A stretch of DNA of 64,000 nucleotides. Source: Cricetomys ansorgei. Its lineage: Eukaryota > Chordata > Mammalia > Rodentia > Nesomyidae. The notes beneath the pieces are model-generated. The model was not told where the DNA came from. It saw nothing but the letters and a program-made list of their open reading frames with translations, and searched no databases. Each line of letters begins with the position of its first letter. Positions within the stretch are counted from its first letter, which is position 1. Below, in pieces: positions 1-12,992 of the stretch. Made by a program: the position numbers and the translations under genes. Location: positions 6,838,001 to 6,902,000 of the forward strand of contig JAMJFZ010000597.1 in assembly GCA_026225945.1 (NCBI GenBank), written 5' to 3'.

Positions 1-75
1 TGTGGAAGGGCTTTGAGGGAGGGAGGCAAGGAGGGAGAAATGTTTTTGTTAAAATATAATCTCAAAAATAAACAG
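1..75 (+). mobile_element. L1 3' UTR tail fragment
   Basis: A G-rich stretch of the kind found in rodent L1 3' UTRs is followed by an AT-rich stretch with an AATAAA hexamer. It is truncated by the window edge. Confidence 0.4.
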
Positions 76-660
76 AAAATTGTATTACCTAGAAATCATG
101 ATTCCTGCACCAAGCCCTTAACTATCAGAAACAGTATACATGGAGAATAACTAGTATTACTTTTATAAACCATGCTTATTTGATCATAGACAGCAAAGGA
201 GGGGTGGGGGGCATTAAAGTAAAAGTCCTAAAACTACAAGGCTATTAAAGATATACATAAAATATAGCACATCTAACAAGAACAACTTTTACATTACCTA
301 CTAAAATGGAATGAACACTATGCTCACTTATTTACTATTTATAAATTGTCAGTCTTGTTTGATGCAAAAACATACCTAAATTAAATACCTCATTTCTTTA
401 TTCTCAATTCCTCTGATCTAGAGATAGCCATATCATTTATAAGCAGATATATGTTGGAAATTCCCAAAAATATTGATTTCTCATTCCCTTTTGTGTAAAA
501 GGTGAAGATAATAACTGGAGCTACATATCTGCTTTGTGTTCATGATGGAAAAGTCAAATAAACCAGAGTGTTTTGATCTTGATAGTCTTAAGCAAATAAG
601 ATGCATCAGGTATCTCTTATCTCTGGATTTTAATACCAAAAAACTGAAACCAAACCAAAT

Positions 661-700
661 CAAAAACAACAACAACAACAACAACAAAAAAAAAAAAAAC
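661..700 (+). repeat. (AAC)n / poly-A tract
   Basis: Tandem AAC units followed by an A run. It could be the tail of a decayed retroposon. Confidence 0.8.
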
Positions 701-1649
701 CCCAACAACTTGAAAGAGAAGGGTTTTTACTTAAATATCAAAATACTTAAGTATAAAAAAGGTTGGGGGAAGATGAATAGGTAAAGATACGGAGTTTTTA
801 AAAACCAGCCATGAATTAGTAACTTCAGTTTGGGCCATAGGTATTGAGTTCATTATACCTGGGGTGTCTCTATAATGATAAATTATTTAAAATTTAAAAA
901 AGAAAATGAATGTGACTCTTGTCTATAAATTAAAGCTTTGTGATTACATGCTGGATAGTCTTGGGCAAGACTATTGACCTCTTTTTTTCCATCTAGCTAA
1001 AGGAAACAGTACTATCCAAAGCTGCTTCTTTAGACCCAGGCCAGGTAATCTCCTGAAGGTCTTGACAGATATACCTTTTGTTCACTCTAATACTCTAAGC
1101 GCCTCAGGATTAGCTCATTTTATATTCCCCTAACTCAAGTTGACAGTAACCCTTTCTCTAAACTTCATCTTAGAAGTGCCATGATTTATGTGTCCTACAA
1201 CATTCTAATTAGTCCACATATAGATATGCAAGTCTGTAACAGTGCCTTCAGCACCCTGACATCTTTTGAATACCCTCCTGAACTGAGGGCAGGTTTTTTG
1301 TTTGTTTTTTGTTTTTTAAGTTAAAACAATCCTTAAGCAAAATATTTCTAAAAACACGGGACAAAAATTTCCAAAAGTAAGCCGTTCTTACTTGGGCATA
1401 CCATTCCACAATGAGGCTTAATATAAATCCACTCAAAGGGTTTCCTTAACGTAAAAAAAAAAGAAAAAAATGTGTATGCATGCATATCTACATAAGCTTA
1501 AGTACACCAAGTGTATACAGGTGCAGGTGTCCTCAGAGGCCAGAGGGCTTGGGATTCCCTAAAACTGGAGTTGAAGGCAGCTCTGAGCTGCCTAATCTAG
1601 GAACTAAGAACTGAATCCAAGTCCTCTATCTCCAGTCCCCATTAACATT

Positions 1650-1764
1650 TTGTTGTTTTGAGACAAAGTCTCATATAGCCCTGGCTGACCTTGAACTCCT
1701 TGATCCTCTTGACTTTACCTATCACGGAGTTAGAACTATAGGCTTGTACTGCCACACCCAGCTT
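1650..1764 (-). mobile_element. B1 SINE (diverged)
   Basis: On the plus strand it reads T-rich tail, gagacaaagtctcatatagc, ccttgaactc, ending cacacccagc, which is the reverse complement of B1. Confidence 0.75.
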
Positions 1765-1796
1765 AAAACAAACAAACCAATTTTCTTCTTCTTTTC

Positions 1797-1822
1797 TCCT
1801 CCTCCTCCTCCTCCTCCTCCTC
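1797..1822. repeat. (CTC)n microsatellite
   Basis: About eight consecutive CTC triplets lie between two B1 copies. It probably grew from the tail of the downstream B1. Confidence 0.85.
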
Positions 1823-1847
1823 TTTTTTCTCTCCTCCTATGCTTCCT

Positions 1848-1945
1848 TCAAAAGAAGGTTTCAGTTTGTAGCCCTGAATGGCCTTGAACTCACAGGATCT
1901 GCCTGCTTCTGCCTCCTAGAAGCTGCCACCACACTGCTCTGCCTT
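1848..1945 (-). mobile_element. B1 SINE (partial)
   Basis: Reverse-oriented B1 body with ggccttgaactcacaggatc and the gcctgcttctgcctcc block. Confidence 0.7.
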
Positions 1946-3423
1946 AATATATTTTATTTCACTTCAATGTTTTACATTCAAACAGTTATACATTCTATTA
2001 CAGCTTACCCAAAAAACAGCATCAAAAAGTTGCTAATAAAAAAACTTAGTAGCAATGTATTTTGTTGGCATATGCAAAGCCCTGTGCTAAATCCCCAGCA
2101 CCATAAAAAATTTAAAATAGTCATTAACTATATAGAAATAAAAAAGAGGTTACTGAAATGAAAATATCACTATTATAATTTTCCCACTGAATGCACGAAG
2201 ACTTTCTAAAAGCAGATAATGACATTTCTACTCTTGTCACTTCTTCGTTAATGCACTATTGCACATCAGCAGAAATACATTGAGTTAGGAAGCATAAGAC
2301 AAAATTCACTTAAAAAAATTACATACACAATATGGCGTATACAACTGAAGTCCTACACAATGATAAAACTCATACTTTGAAAGCACTCCAAAATCTCAAG
2401 GACAGAGAAAATTATCTAGCAAATAAACAAGAGTCCTACTTGAGGACGCATACATAGAGAATAAAACAAACCAAAAAATACTTACACTGTGTGGCATGTA
2501 CTTGTAAATTAATAAAATCAACATGAATTTAAGATAACACATGAAATTCTACAATATATCTCATGTCCGGAGAGTTAAAAAGTACCAATCACTCATTATT
2601 TTCTAAATATATACTTTAAGGTATTCAAACTACTTTTTTAATATTACAAAAAAATTCAAAGCCATTGTATTATTTTCAAGAAAGCATATATCTGTAGTCA
2701 GTGATCAGAAGAATTTATATTCAAGTAAGTTAAACTTTCAGTAATATCCTCTACATAATAGTCATAAAGCAAAATTCTCTATGAAAACATGCTTACATAC
2801 CTGTGATATGTGGAATTTACAAGCTGTCAATTAACATCTTATATCAGATTACAAAGTGTTCTAAGTGAAAGACTCTAATTTTATCACACAGTGAAAAATC
2901 AAAATTAAAAAAAATAACATACAGATAAGCATGAACTTTTGAGATCAATATTATTTCATGCATCAAACTCAAAATGAACCAATAGACTCTGGAAAGATGT
3001 TTTTCCCATTGGATCAGTGTGCCCACAGAATATATTTTGCATATGTAAAGATGTACTGAGGCAAGCACTGACACGAACTTATAAACTGTCAATTAAAATC
3101 TGTACACATAATGTGTTTAAAGAAGAAATACACTTCTATTAGACAGTTCCAAGTACATGAGAACTAACCCAACTTGCCAGAATTCCAAACTGATTAAATT
3201 ATAACACCTAATTATGAGTCAACTAAGATTTCTAGAGAAACAAAAAGACTAAAAAATTAAAAGGAAGAAATGTTTCTCTAAAACATTTCAGGAGAAACAA
3301 ACATTCAGTGCTTTGTAAATGAGGCCACATCCTGACAGGACTTGCCACAAGCTAATGAAATAGTGTTTGTATACTCAGGTTGAACAGAGCTTTGATATGG
3401 GAAATAGATACTTTTTCTACCTA

Positions 3424-3554
<131 letters not shown>

Positions 3555-3989
3555 CTGAAAGCACACATGTAGCACCCATAACCTACATAAAAGAGTAGTG
3601 TTGACCTTTAAATCTATTCCATGCAGAGTAAAACATCCAAAGAACTTTATTTACCTGAGATTATTGTGGTGTACTTGTAAAGTTGTAAGTAGATCACAAA
3701 ATACTAAACATGTAAAATGTCACAAAGCAGAATAAAATAAGCCCTAAGAAGTTTTTTAAAAGTACTTTCCACTTGATCCATCTGCTAAAATTGCTACCAT
3801 TGTGTAACACTTTAATAATATAATACTTACATTGAGTAAGTATACTTAAATTATTATCTAAGTACCTCATGTTTCCAAACATCAATCATTACCCCCAAAA
3901 CAAAAACATTCCATAGAATGATTATTTTTCATAAAATTTTACTTGGAATATTTCTTAATTGCCAAAAGTTAAGGTGCTTAAGGAAGCAA

Positions 3990-4072
3990 CTTTTTTTTCT
4001 CAACCAAGGATTAAATTCAGGACCTCATGGAGGGTAGTCAAGAGTTCTACCATTAAGCTACATCCCCCAGTG
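3990..4072 (-). mobile_element. ID-type tRNA-derived SINE
   Basis: The reverse complement carries the tRNA-Ala-like pattern of ID elements (ggatgtagcttaatggtaga, then a box-B-like segment). Confidence 0.5.
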
Positions 4073-4558
4073 GCACAAAGCATCTTAAGACCAAAAACAA
4101 TGTTATAATTTCCTTAACAAAATTGATGCTAAATAGAAACTAAATTTTTGATGTCAAATGCATGTAGTTATCCCCATGTTTCCATATAGTGTAATTACCA
4201 CAAAGTGCTTTATCAATGAACCCTATTAATATTTCTTCATATATATGTAATTTATGACTATTACATCTACCAAAGCTATAAAGAAACTCAACGGCTTTAC
4301 ACAATACTTTAAGCATTTTTTTTAAATATTCAATTGTCTAATCTTCTCAATCATCTTGCAAGATTAGCCTTATAAAATCTCACATATAGAACAGAAAAAC
4401 CCTCAGAATTTTGGTAATTTTGCAGAAGTTCATAATGTTGACCAGTGGCAGGATTGCAAAAATGAGAATTTAGTATATAAAATAGTCTTGCTCTTGGAAA
4501 CCACACAGACTAAAGCCTTCATTTGAAAACAGATCAGATTTTATTTATAGGGATTGTG

Positions 4559-4560
<2 letters not shown>

Positions 4561-4595
<35 letters not shown>
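4561..4595. repeat. (CA)n microsatellite
   Basis: Uninterrupted CA dinucleotides. Confidence 0.97.
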
Positions 4596-4600
<5 letters not shown>

Positions 4601-4783
4601 ACCTCCACCAAACCAACTAATAAACAAATGTATGTAATTTTATTCAAATTGTTTAGCACAATTACGTAAATCTGACTAGAAGCAGGTTTTTTACTCTGGC
4701 TCCAGCATTCTTTCTGTACACTGATTTCTAAACTGGATTTGATGGAGTGAAATAAGGAGAAGTTATTTACAAAAGTCAAAGAC

Positions 4784-4910
4784 AGGGCCAGTGAGATGCT
4801 CCTTGGGTTAAGAGCACTAGTCCAAGCCTTACAGCCTGTGTGGGAAAACTGAGATTTAAAGATTGTCCTCTTATTTCCACATGCATGGGGTGGCATACTC
4901 TCACACACAA
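4784..4910 (+). mobile_element. B2/B3 SINE
   Basis: The tRNA-derived head (gggccagtgagatgctcctt, ggttaagagcac) is followed by a decayed B2 body. Confidence 0.65.
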
Positions 4911-5483
4911 TACTACCACTAATATTAATGGTAATAATTTTATAAGTTAAAGACAAATATCAAAATTGGGAAAAAACCTTCCTGGGCTTTGTATGGCCTC
5001 ATTATCTCAGTCTCTCATAACAGATGGGGTCATCTTAATCACCTAGTTAAAAAATCTGAAGATATCCTTGACTTCTCACTCTCCCATATCAAATCTACTT
5101 CAAAACTTTCTTTTCGTTCTCTTTTCATTCATAAAGCTGTTGCCTTCTTTCTAAACCAACCTTGTCATCTATCAGTAAGTCTCTTGGCTACTCTCCTTAA
5201 CACCAATTAATGGCACATTTGCTTCAATGAAATAAAATAAAACAAAAACTTTCTAAAGACTTTTAATGGTTCTCCATTTCCTATGCCTAAAATGCTTAGC
5301 TTATGATTAGTTTATGATTTTTGAGGGACTTGAATATTGTACATAGTCATGACACACAAAAACTTTTAAAACAAATGGAAATCCAACAAAAAGTAATTTT
5401 GTCTAAATGTAGTCAAGGTTAACTTCTCTACGGAAAGTAACATTTAAACCTGAATAAACTATTTTTAAAAGCCTGTTTAAAAT

Positions 5484-5675
5484 AGGAGCTGGAGAAATGG
5501 TTCAGTGATTAAGAGCACTGGTTATATTCCCAGCACCAACATGTCACCAATGGATCACAAGCATCTGTAACTCCGGTTCCAGGTATCAATGTCCTTTTAT
5601 GGCCTTTATGACTCTAGGCACCCAAGTGGGACACAGATATACATGCAAGCAAAGCATCCACACAATTTTTTTTTT
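5484..5675 (+). mobile_element. B2 SINE
   Basis: The head gagctggagaaatggttcag and tgattaagagcactg is followed by a typical B2 body ending in CACACA/poly-T. Confidence 0.85.
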
Positions 5676-5892
5676 AAATTTAAAGTCCATTTAAATAAAA
5701 CACTAGAAAATCTCAAAAGAAAATCACAATCAAAGAAAACAGAGCCTGAGTTCAAGTATAGATTTTTTTGCTCAATGTCTTCTGTCTGTATCATTCACAA
5801 ACAGGGTGAATAGCAGCTCACCATGGAAGAGAAAACCTCAACACTGAAAGTACAAATAGAAATTTAAAGAAGATATACTAGAAGTGAAAACA

Positions 5893-5939
<47 letters not shown>
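5893..5939. repeat. (CA)n microsatellite
   Basis: About 23 uninterrupted CA units. Confidence 0.97.
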
Positions 5940-5941
<2 letters not shown>

Positions 5942-7561
5942 CAATGGGGTAAAGATCCAAAATCTAGGACTAAACTTTGCTTAAATCATTGATTGGTTGC
6001 CAAATTTTACGTGCAGGGGAGAAAGACACCAGATAACCCAATAACCTGGCAAAAAACAGACCACAGAAGAATTTTCCCTAGAACAATCTACCCTTAAAAA
6101 TGACATGACACAAAATCTATGATTTGATGTTTCTTAATTCAGTGTATTCCCTCATTACCTAACAAAAAGAAAAAAAAAAAAAAAAAACAGAAACCTTTAT
6201 GGTTAGCATGTCAGAACAGAGATCACTAGCAAATGGATTGGAAACAAAGAGTAATGTTCCCAAGCTACCCCCGAAAAAAGGACACAGAAAGGGTGAATTC
6301 AAAAATCTGACTATAATCTTTGCCCAAGTTCTTGGTTAACATCAATAACAATTGGTGCAAAAAGGAATTCCTTACACACTTGTTCCCATCCCCACTCTCC
6401 ACCCCAAGATAAGAAGCCAATGAGTAAACAACTTGAAAAGGGAAGAGCTGGTCCAATAGAGCTGTTATACAGTACAGGGGAAACAAGTCTGCTGCTGAGT
6501 CCAGGCAAAATAGTAGCCATTAGAACAAACAACAACCCTCAAGAGAACACAGTAACAGCCAAGTTTCAACTAAAAATTGGCATGCCAAGAAACAAGACAG
6601 TAAAGGGATCTAATAAAAAAAAAAAAAAAAAAAACTGACTCCATGTGGGCCCAGATGTTGGGTTAGCAGACCTCAAAGCACTCTTTATAAGTATATTCAA
6701 AGGCCCATAGACCCAAAGATCTAAAAGAAGAAAACAGTCTTGATGAGTAACAAAAAAGAAACTCAGTAGAGAAATGACAAGTATAAAAAAGTAAAATGGA
6801 AATTCGGCTGGAGCTAAAAGGAACACTAAAATAAGAAATGAGAAGCACAACAGCAGATGGTGAAGAGAAATGAGCAGAGCTGAACAGAGCTGGGGCACAT
6901 CTAATAACACACACAACACATTTAAGTATTTGGAGCCACTACTGACACACAACAACATAAATTATTATTAAAAGCTTTAGAGAAGTCAGAGAAGCCAGAT
7001 TTAATAGAACATCTGTAAATATCAAATATAAATAAAAGAAAATTTACTTTCTATTGTATCCCTTCTTATATTATTTGAATTTTCTAAATATAGTTTTTAT
7101 AATGATAAATTAACAAAATACTGTTAAACAAAGTATTTGGAAGTGGCTTTACCATAGAAATTTTCTTTAAAAATAGTTTTTCTTCTTTAATAACTGCTTA
7201 AGTATACCTCTGTTTTTATTATATACATATGATCAATACATATAGACTAGCAAGCTATTTCTGCCATGTGTCCCTCATTATACTACAAGATTCTTGAAGA
7301 CAAGAACAAAGTATAATTCATATTTATGTCCCCACAGCTTAGTGTAACTTGAATATAAGCATTTACAATATGTTCTAATTAACTAATTAAGATGAAAGAA
7401 CCTGAATGGCATGTGATATGATCCACTAATGCAGAGGAAATGCAAACTATAAATATTTATAAGAAGGCTTTATAGTGGCTTGTCTTGTAAAAGAATTATC
7501 ATATAACAGTACCTACATTGCATTCAGGGCAAAGAGCACAAATGGGAAAAATTATAATCCT

Positions 7562-7656
7562 ATTTCTAATGACAATACTTTCTTTTAAGCAACACAGATC
7601 AAGAAAGTAGAAATCGAGCTTTGGATGTAGCTCATACTTGTCTGAGTTCTAGCTTC

Positions 7657-7698
<42 letters not shown>

Positions 7699-7820
7699 TT
7701 CTAATGACAATACTTGCTCTTAAGCAACACACATCAAGAAAGCAGAAATAAAGCTTTGGATGTACTTCATACTTGTCTAGGTTCTATCTTCAAAACACGC
7801 TCCCCCCGCCCCCGCCCCGA

Positions 7821-7871
<51 letters not shown>
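7562..7871. repeat. Tandem duplication of a ~135-bp unit, each copy ending in (CA)n
   Basis: Unit 1 starts at 7562 (atttctaatgacaatact) and ends in (CA)n at 7660-7694. Unit 2 starts at 7697 with nearly the same sequence and ends in a second (CA)n at 7825-7871. The units share ordered landmarks (gcaacaca..atcaagaaag, gctttggatgta, catacttgtct) with scattered substitutions, so the duplication is not recent. Confidence 0.88.
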
Positions 7872-7874
<3 letters not shown>

Positions 7875-8059
7875 GGAATGATGGGAAAGAGATGTAGGGA
7901 GGAAAGTACGTATAAATCCCCTAAAAATATTTTTTAAGATATCAAATGAGCCCTAGGTTTCCCCAATATCCCTCAAAGATGACTGTTTACTTCACATAGA
8001 AGTCCTTTCAATTGTCAAAGCTTATTCTTTTCTGATTTGTTGCCATCAAAGTAAGAGTT

Positions 8060-8148
8060 TAATTTTATAGTGGTAGGAATCAAAGCTAGGGTTTTATGCA
8101 TGATATAGGAAGTGCTGAACCACTGAGTTATACCCTCAGGCCAAGGTA
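8060..8148 (-). mobile_element. ID/B4-type SINE fragment
   Basis: The reverse complement carries the tRNA-like motif ggtataactcagtggttcag. Confidence 0.5.
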
Positions 8149-8385
8149 TGCTTTTTGTGTGCATATGCACTATGTATATAGAGGACAGAGTTCAAATTTG
8201 GGTCTCCTCAAAACAGTTTTCTTTGTTTTGAGAGAATCGATCTCTCTCACTTAGCCTGCAATTCTATTAGGTAAAACACTGGCCAGCAAGCCCATGTCTT
8301 CAAATTCCTCGCACTGAGATTACAAAGAGGTAATTTATTTTTTTATTTATTTGTTTGTTTGTTTGTTTGTTTATTTATTTTGTGT

Positions 8386-8535
8386 TTTTTTTTTTAAGGC
8401 AGGATTTCTCTGTTCTAACTATGGCTGGCCTGGAACTCACTCTGTAGATCAGGCTGGCCTCGAACTCAGAAATCCACCTGCCTCTGTTTCCCGAGAGTAG
8501 GGATTAAAGGTGTGCATCACCAACACCCAGCTAAT
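8386..8535 (-). mobile_element. B1 SINE
   Basis: Full-length reverse B1 with T-rich tail, tttctctgttctaactatgg, ggcctcgaactcagaaatcc and ggattaaaggtgtgcatcac. Confidence 0.92.
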
Positions 8536-8539
8536 TTTT

Positions 8540-8632
8540 ATTTTTTAATTGAGGTTCTGGGGATTGAACTCAGATCCTCATGCCAGAATGGCAAGTGCTT
8601 TATCAACTGAGCTATTTCCCCACACCCAAAGT
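8540..8632 (-). mobile_element. ID/B4-type SINE
   Basis: The reverse complement reads ggggaaatagctcagttgat, a tRNA-derived SINE head. Confidence 0.6.
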
Positions 8633-9540
8633 ACTACTTCATAGAATTTGTATTAAAATTACTTCATTCACTTATCTCTCTGCCTTTGTTTCTTTTCTTC
8701 CTGTCTCCCCTCCCCATTTCCCCTCTCTCCTTTCCTTCCTCCTTCTCCCTTTATTTTGGTTTTTTCTTGACAGGGTCTTGCTATAGACCTCAGGCAAGCC
8801 AGCAACTGGCAGTCATGCTCAGTCTCCAAGCTGCTGAGGCTGTATAGATGCTCCACACTGTCCAGGCTGTATTCCTTTCTCTTCCTCTCTGTGTGTGTCT
8901 GAATGTGCACTTCACTTCTTAATCAAAGTATTAATACTTTAAAAAAAGTTCCTTTTTTTGTTTTAAACAGCACAATAAATATCTGAAGATCTTTCTGAAT
9001 TCCAAATATTTCCAAAGTATCTCCTTAACATTGTTAGCATTGTAAGTAACTAGATGGTCTTAGATCGATAAATACTATGTAGTTATTTATAAGTTCTTAA
9101 ACTCATTAAAAGATACAATTTTAAGTTAAAAAATATCACTTTGTTTTCTATGTTTATGATTCTATTTTTCTTTTTACTATGTCAGTTTTACCTTCAAAAA
9201 CAGGAATATCTTAAAATCATAGCAAACCACCTTGACATGTAATTAACACAGACAAAATTCCTTTAAGCTACTGAACCCTAAGAAGCAACAGCCTCTAAAT
9301 AACTCTTCCACATTATTTTCTTTCGTGATGCTTTTCCAATGCTATGTATTTTTCAGTCTTTACTAAGGCAGCTTCATTTTGACCTATTTAGTATGTCCTT
9401 CATGTTTCATTTCTTTCATATTTTTTGCTTATCTAGAAAGTGCCCCATGGTGCAAGTTCTAGACTTTAGTGCTCTACAACAGAAAGAACTGTGTGAAAAC
9501 AAAAATGTTTCAACCTGTGATGTCAAAAAAGTGGTTATGA

Positions 9541-9690
9541 GGTGACTAAGCAAATGCCTTTAATCCTAGTATTTGGGAGGCAGAGGCAGGTGGATCTCTG
9601 TGAGTTCGAGGCCAGCCTGGTCTACAGAGTGAGTTCCAGGACAGCCAGAGTTACAACCGAGAAACCCTGTCTTGAAAAAACAAAATATAA
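9541..9690 (+). mobile_element. B1 SINE
   Basis: Forward B1 with tttaatcctagtatttggga, gttcgaggccagcctggtct and agttacaaccgagaaaccct, then an A-rich tail. Confidence 0.95.
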
Positions 9691-9754
9691 ACAAACTATC
9701 AAAAATGTTGCTCCAACCATTATGTCTACCTGCCGTCAGGCTCCCCTGTCCTGA

Positions 9755-11410
9755 TGATGATAGACTCTTCTCCATCTAGAACCATAAACCCAAATTAACC
9801 CTTCCTTCTGTAAGTTGCCTTGATCGTAGTGCTTTGTCACAGCAATAAAAAAGTAACTAATACACACTGGAAGATGGAAAGATATCCCACACTTGTGGAC
9901 TGGAAGAATATTACAAAAAATGGTTATACCATCGAAAGCAATCTACAGATTCAATGTAATCCCTATAAGATATTATTATTCACAGAAACAGAAAAGGCAA
10001 AAAACAAAAACCAACAACCAAAAACAAAACAAACCAACAAAAAATCCTTAAAGATCGTATCAAAGCACAAAAGATCCCAGATAGCCAAAGCAATCCTAAG
10101 CAAAAATAGTGCTGAAGCATCACTACATCTGATCTCAAGTTATACTACAAAGCTACAGTAATAAAACAAATGAAACAGCACAGACACAAAAATATGCATG
10201 CAGATCAATGGAACAGAGAAGGAAGACAGAGATAGCAACCCACAGCTACAGCCACCTGATTTTTGACAAAGATGCCAAAAACATACAATGGGGGAGGAAA
10301 AAAAAACAAACAGCCTCTTCAACAAATGATGAAGGAAAAACTAGATAATAGTGTATAGGAGAAGGAAAATAGACCTCTTTCATCTTGTACAAAAATCAAC
10401 TCCAGTGAATCAGACCTTAATGAAGACCTGAAATTCTGACAATATTAGAGGGAAATGTAGGGAAAGACACTCCAAGATAAAACTATAAGCAAAGACTTAG
10501 TTTCTAATTAGGACTCCAGTAACTTATAGTGCCAACTGACAAATGGACCTCATAAAATTATAAAGCTTCAAAGGAAAGAAGCACTTAATCCAGTGCAGAC
10601 AGCTTACAGAATGAAGGAAATCTCTGCTACCTATACATTTGACAGAAGGTTAGTATCCAGAATATACAACGAACAACAACAAAAAAACTAAACAAGAAAT
10701 ATAACCCAGCTAATGAAATGTACAGACAGTTCTCATAAGATGAAATACAAATGGTCAATGTATGAAAAATCACTTAACTTCACTAGCCATCACAGGAATG
10801 TAAACAAACCACACTGAGATTCTTTCTACTCCAGCCTGAATGACAGTCATGAAGAAAAAAGGAAGAAATGCTGGTGAAGATGTTGACAAAAGGGAACTCT
10901 AATTGCTACTGGGAATGTAAACTAGTTCAGGCACTATGGAAGGTAATATGAAGGTTCCTCAAAAAACTAAAAATACCTACCAGATGACCCTCTAGACAAC
11001 TCCTGGGTATTTACCCAAAGGATTCCAAATCAAAGTACTGGAATACTTACATATCAATGTGTGCAAATAGTGAAGTTATAGAATCAAAAGTGTCCAACAA
11101 TAGGAAAAGTCTAAGAAAATGTGGTCTACATAACACATACACACACACAAATATATATGTCATAAAGGGGCTATGTGGTTTGCAGGAAGATGGATGCAAC
11201 TGGAGGAAAAATACGTTTACTCTCATTTGTGGTTCTTAGATTTTACAGAGATACATAAAATAATATATATGACATTATATATATGATATTAAGGTAGAAG
11301 TGAAACTATCTAAGGGAACAAAAGGGACTTGGAGGGAAAGACAAGAAAAAGGAGGGCAGGTGGGGTATGGAGGGCATCTACTCAATGTACAATATATGCT
11401 TTTATAAAAA
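9755..11410 (+). mobile_element. Old L1: 3' part of ORF2 and 3' UTR, with an unidentified retroelement edge at 9755-9865
   Basis: From about 9870 on, the plus strand resembles the 3' end of L1 ORF2: the regions around 10070-10330 (caatggaacagag, cacctgatttttgacaaaga) and 10780-11060 (acccaaaggattccaaatca) follow the known L1 order. Frames are broken throughout by stops and indels, so this is a dead 5'-truncated copy. A G-rich 3' UTR-like stretch follows at 11320-11400. The leftmost ~110 bp is a retroelement end whose family I cannot name. Confidence 0.8.
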
Positions 11411-11423
11411 TTTTTAAAATAGG

Positions 11424-11625
11424 TGCTGGAGAAATGGTTCAGTGGTTAAGAGCACTTGCTGATCTTTCAGAGAACCTGGGTTCCATTCCCTGTACACATA
11501 CAGCAGCTCACAAGCATCTATAACTTCAGTTCCAGGGGGTCCAGCATCCTCTCCTGGTCTCCACTGGTACCAGGCACATATACAGTGCACTTACATACAT
11601 GCAGGCAAAACATTCATGCATATTT
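11424..11625 (+). mobile_element. B2 SINE
   Basis: The head ggtgctggagaaatggttca, with gtggttaagagcacttgctg and agaacctgggttccattccc, is clear B2, and a body and A-rich tail follow. Confidence 0.93.
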
Positions 11626-11689
11626 TAAAAAAATAAAAATATTAATAAAAGGGGGGGAAAGACAGTATCCATTTTCTTTTCCTTTTTGT

Positions 11690-11848
11690 TGGTTGGTTAG
11701 TTTTGGTTTTTTGAGACAGGGTCTCTCTATGTAGTTCTGGCTGTCCTGTTACTCACTATGTAGACCAAGCTGGCCTTGAACTCACAAAATCCTCCAGTCT
11801 GACACCCAAGTGATGAGATTAAAGGTGTATGCCACCATTTCTGACTCA
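11690..11848 (-). mobile_element. B1 SINE
   Basis: Reverse B1 with ttttttgagacagggtctct, accaagctggccttgaactc and gattaaaggtgtatgccacc. Confidence 0.92.
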
Positions 11849-11881
11849 AAAAGATAGTGTTTATTTCAACTGAAGAATTTT

Positions 11882-12032
11882 GTTTGGTTTCTCTAGACAA
11901 AGTGTCAACTATGTAATCTAGGCTAGCTTTAATCTTACCATGTAGCTCAAGATCAACACTTGATCTCAGTGTTTTGCATGCCTCAGTTTTTTGGGTACTC
12001 AGATTCTAAACCTATGCTACCACACCTAGATA
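11882..12032 (-). mobile_element. B1 SINE (strongly diverged)
   Basis: A second, older reverse B1 directly beside the first. The order of B1 blocks is retained but with many substitutions. Confidence 0.55.
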
Positions 12033-12745
12033 TAGTAGATTTTTAACTTTCTCTTAAAGCTAATTTAAACAGCCACATGCCTGTGTTGTATATTTATTTC
12101 TTTGGGGTTTGACATGACGATCATGTTCTTGGAGCTGAGCAGCTACGATGCCCATGAAGGTTGGTAGCACTGTATTTGCCAGCACAGAAGCAAAATATTA
12201 CAACTTTTCTCATAAGGGAAGTTATTTTTCCCTCTTCATTTTAAACAATCTAAAATTTGCCTGGGGAAAAAATCCTTGATAACAGAAAAACTCTCTAGGT
12301 ATCTTTATAACTTAGGAATCTGAGCAGTGTTCCATTTTGAGAAAAAAATTTTTTTTATATTCAAAGACCTTTAAATTAAGACTGATTTCAGCAACTTGCT
12401 TTAGCATCTATCACATAGCCAATTAAAGCAGGGATCCATATCGCTACAGTCAAATTCCACTATATTACACCATCTCTTCAGATTTAATATACAACTCATC
12501 AAAATGCCAAACTTATAAAATAAAAAGTGGTCGAATTTCAAAGCACTAAGTAAGAGATAAAAATATGACAGATAAGATTCTAAAATAGAGCAAAAGACTT
12601 TCTTTCCTACTATTATTTTATTATTTTATTCCTCCCGCAAATTCCAGAAAACAAAAAGTTCAAAGTAGAAGGAAAAAAAAAAAAAAAACTGTTAGCTTCA
12701 TATTTAAATTGAAAAAAAAAAAAAAAAAGAAAAAACTTCCAAGTC

Positions 12746-12992
12746 TTGGGAGATAGAGATGGGTCAGTGGTTGAAAGCACTTACTACAGAATCATGAGAA
12801 CCAGTTTGGATCCCAGAACCCACATAAGCACCCAACAAACACCTTTAACTGCAGCTCAGAAGAATGTGGTGCTCTCTGGTTTCCATGTGCACACAGTTGT
12901 ATGTACCTGTGCACAGATATGTACATAGAAACATGCAGACACATATAAATACCACACAATTTATATATATACACACACACACACACACACCC
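12746..12992 (+). mobile_element. B2 SINE with (CA)n tail
   Basis: The head gggagatagagatgggtcag, then gtggttgaaagcacttacta and a B2 body. The tail ends in (CA)n at 12968-12992. Confidence 0.88.

Noticed and set aside
4561..7871. CRISPR-like regular repeats
   Set aside because: These are (CA)n microsatellites and a two-unit tandem duplication in a mammalian intron; there are no spacers.
12100..12200. A possible small exon or RNA gene near tgacatgacgatcatgttct
   Set aside because: It has a few CpGs and looks less AT-rich than its surroundings, but shows no splice pair, box C/D or H/ACA layout, or RNA polymerase III terminator that I can support.
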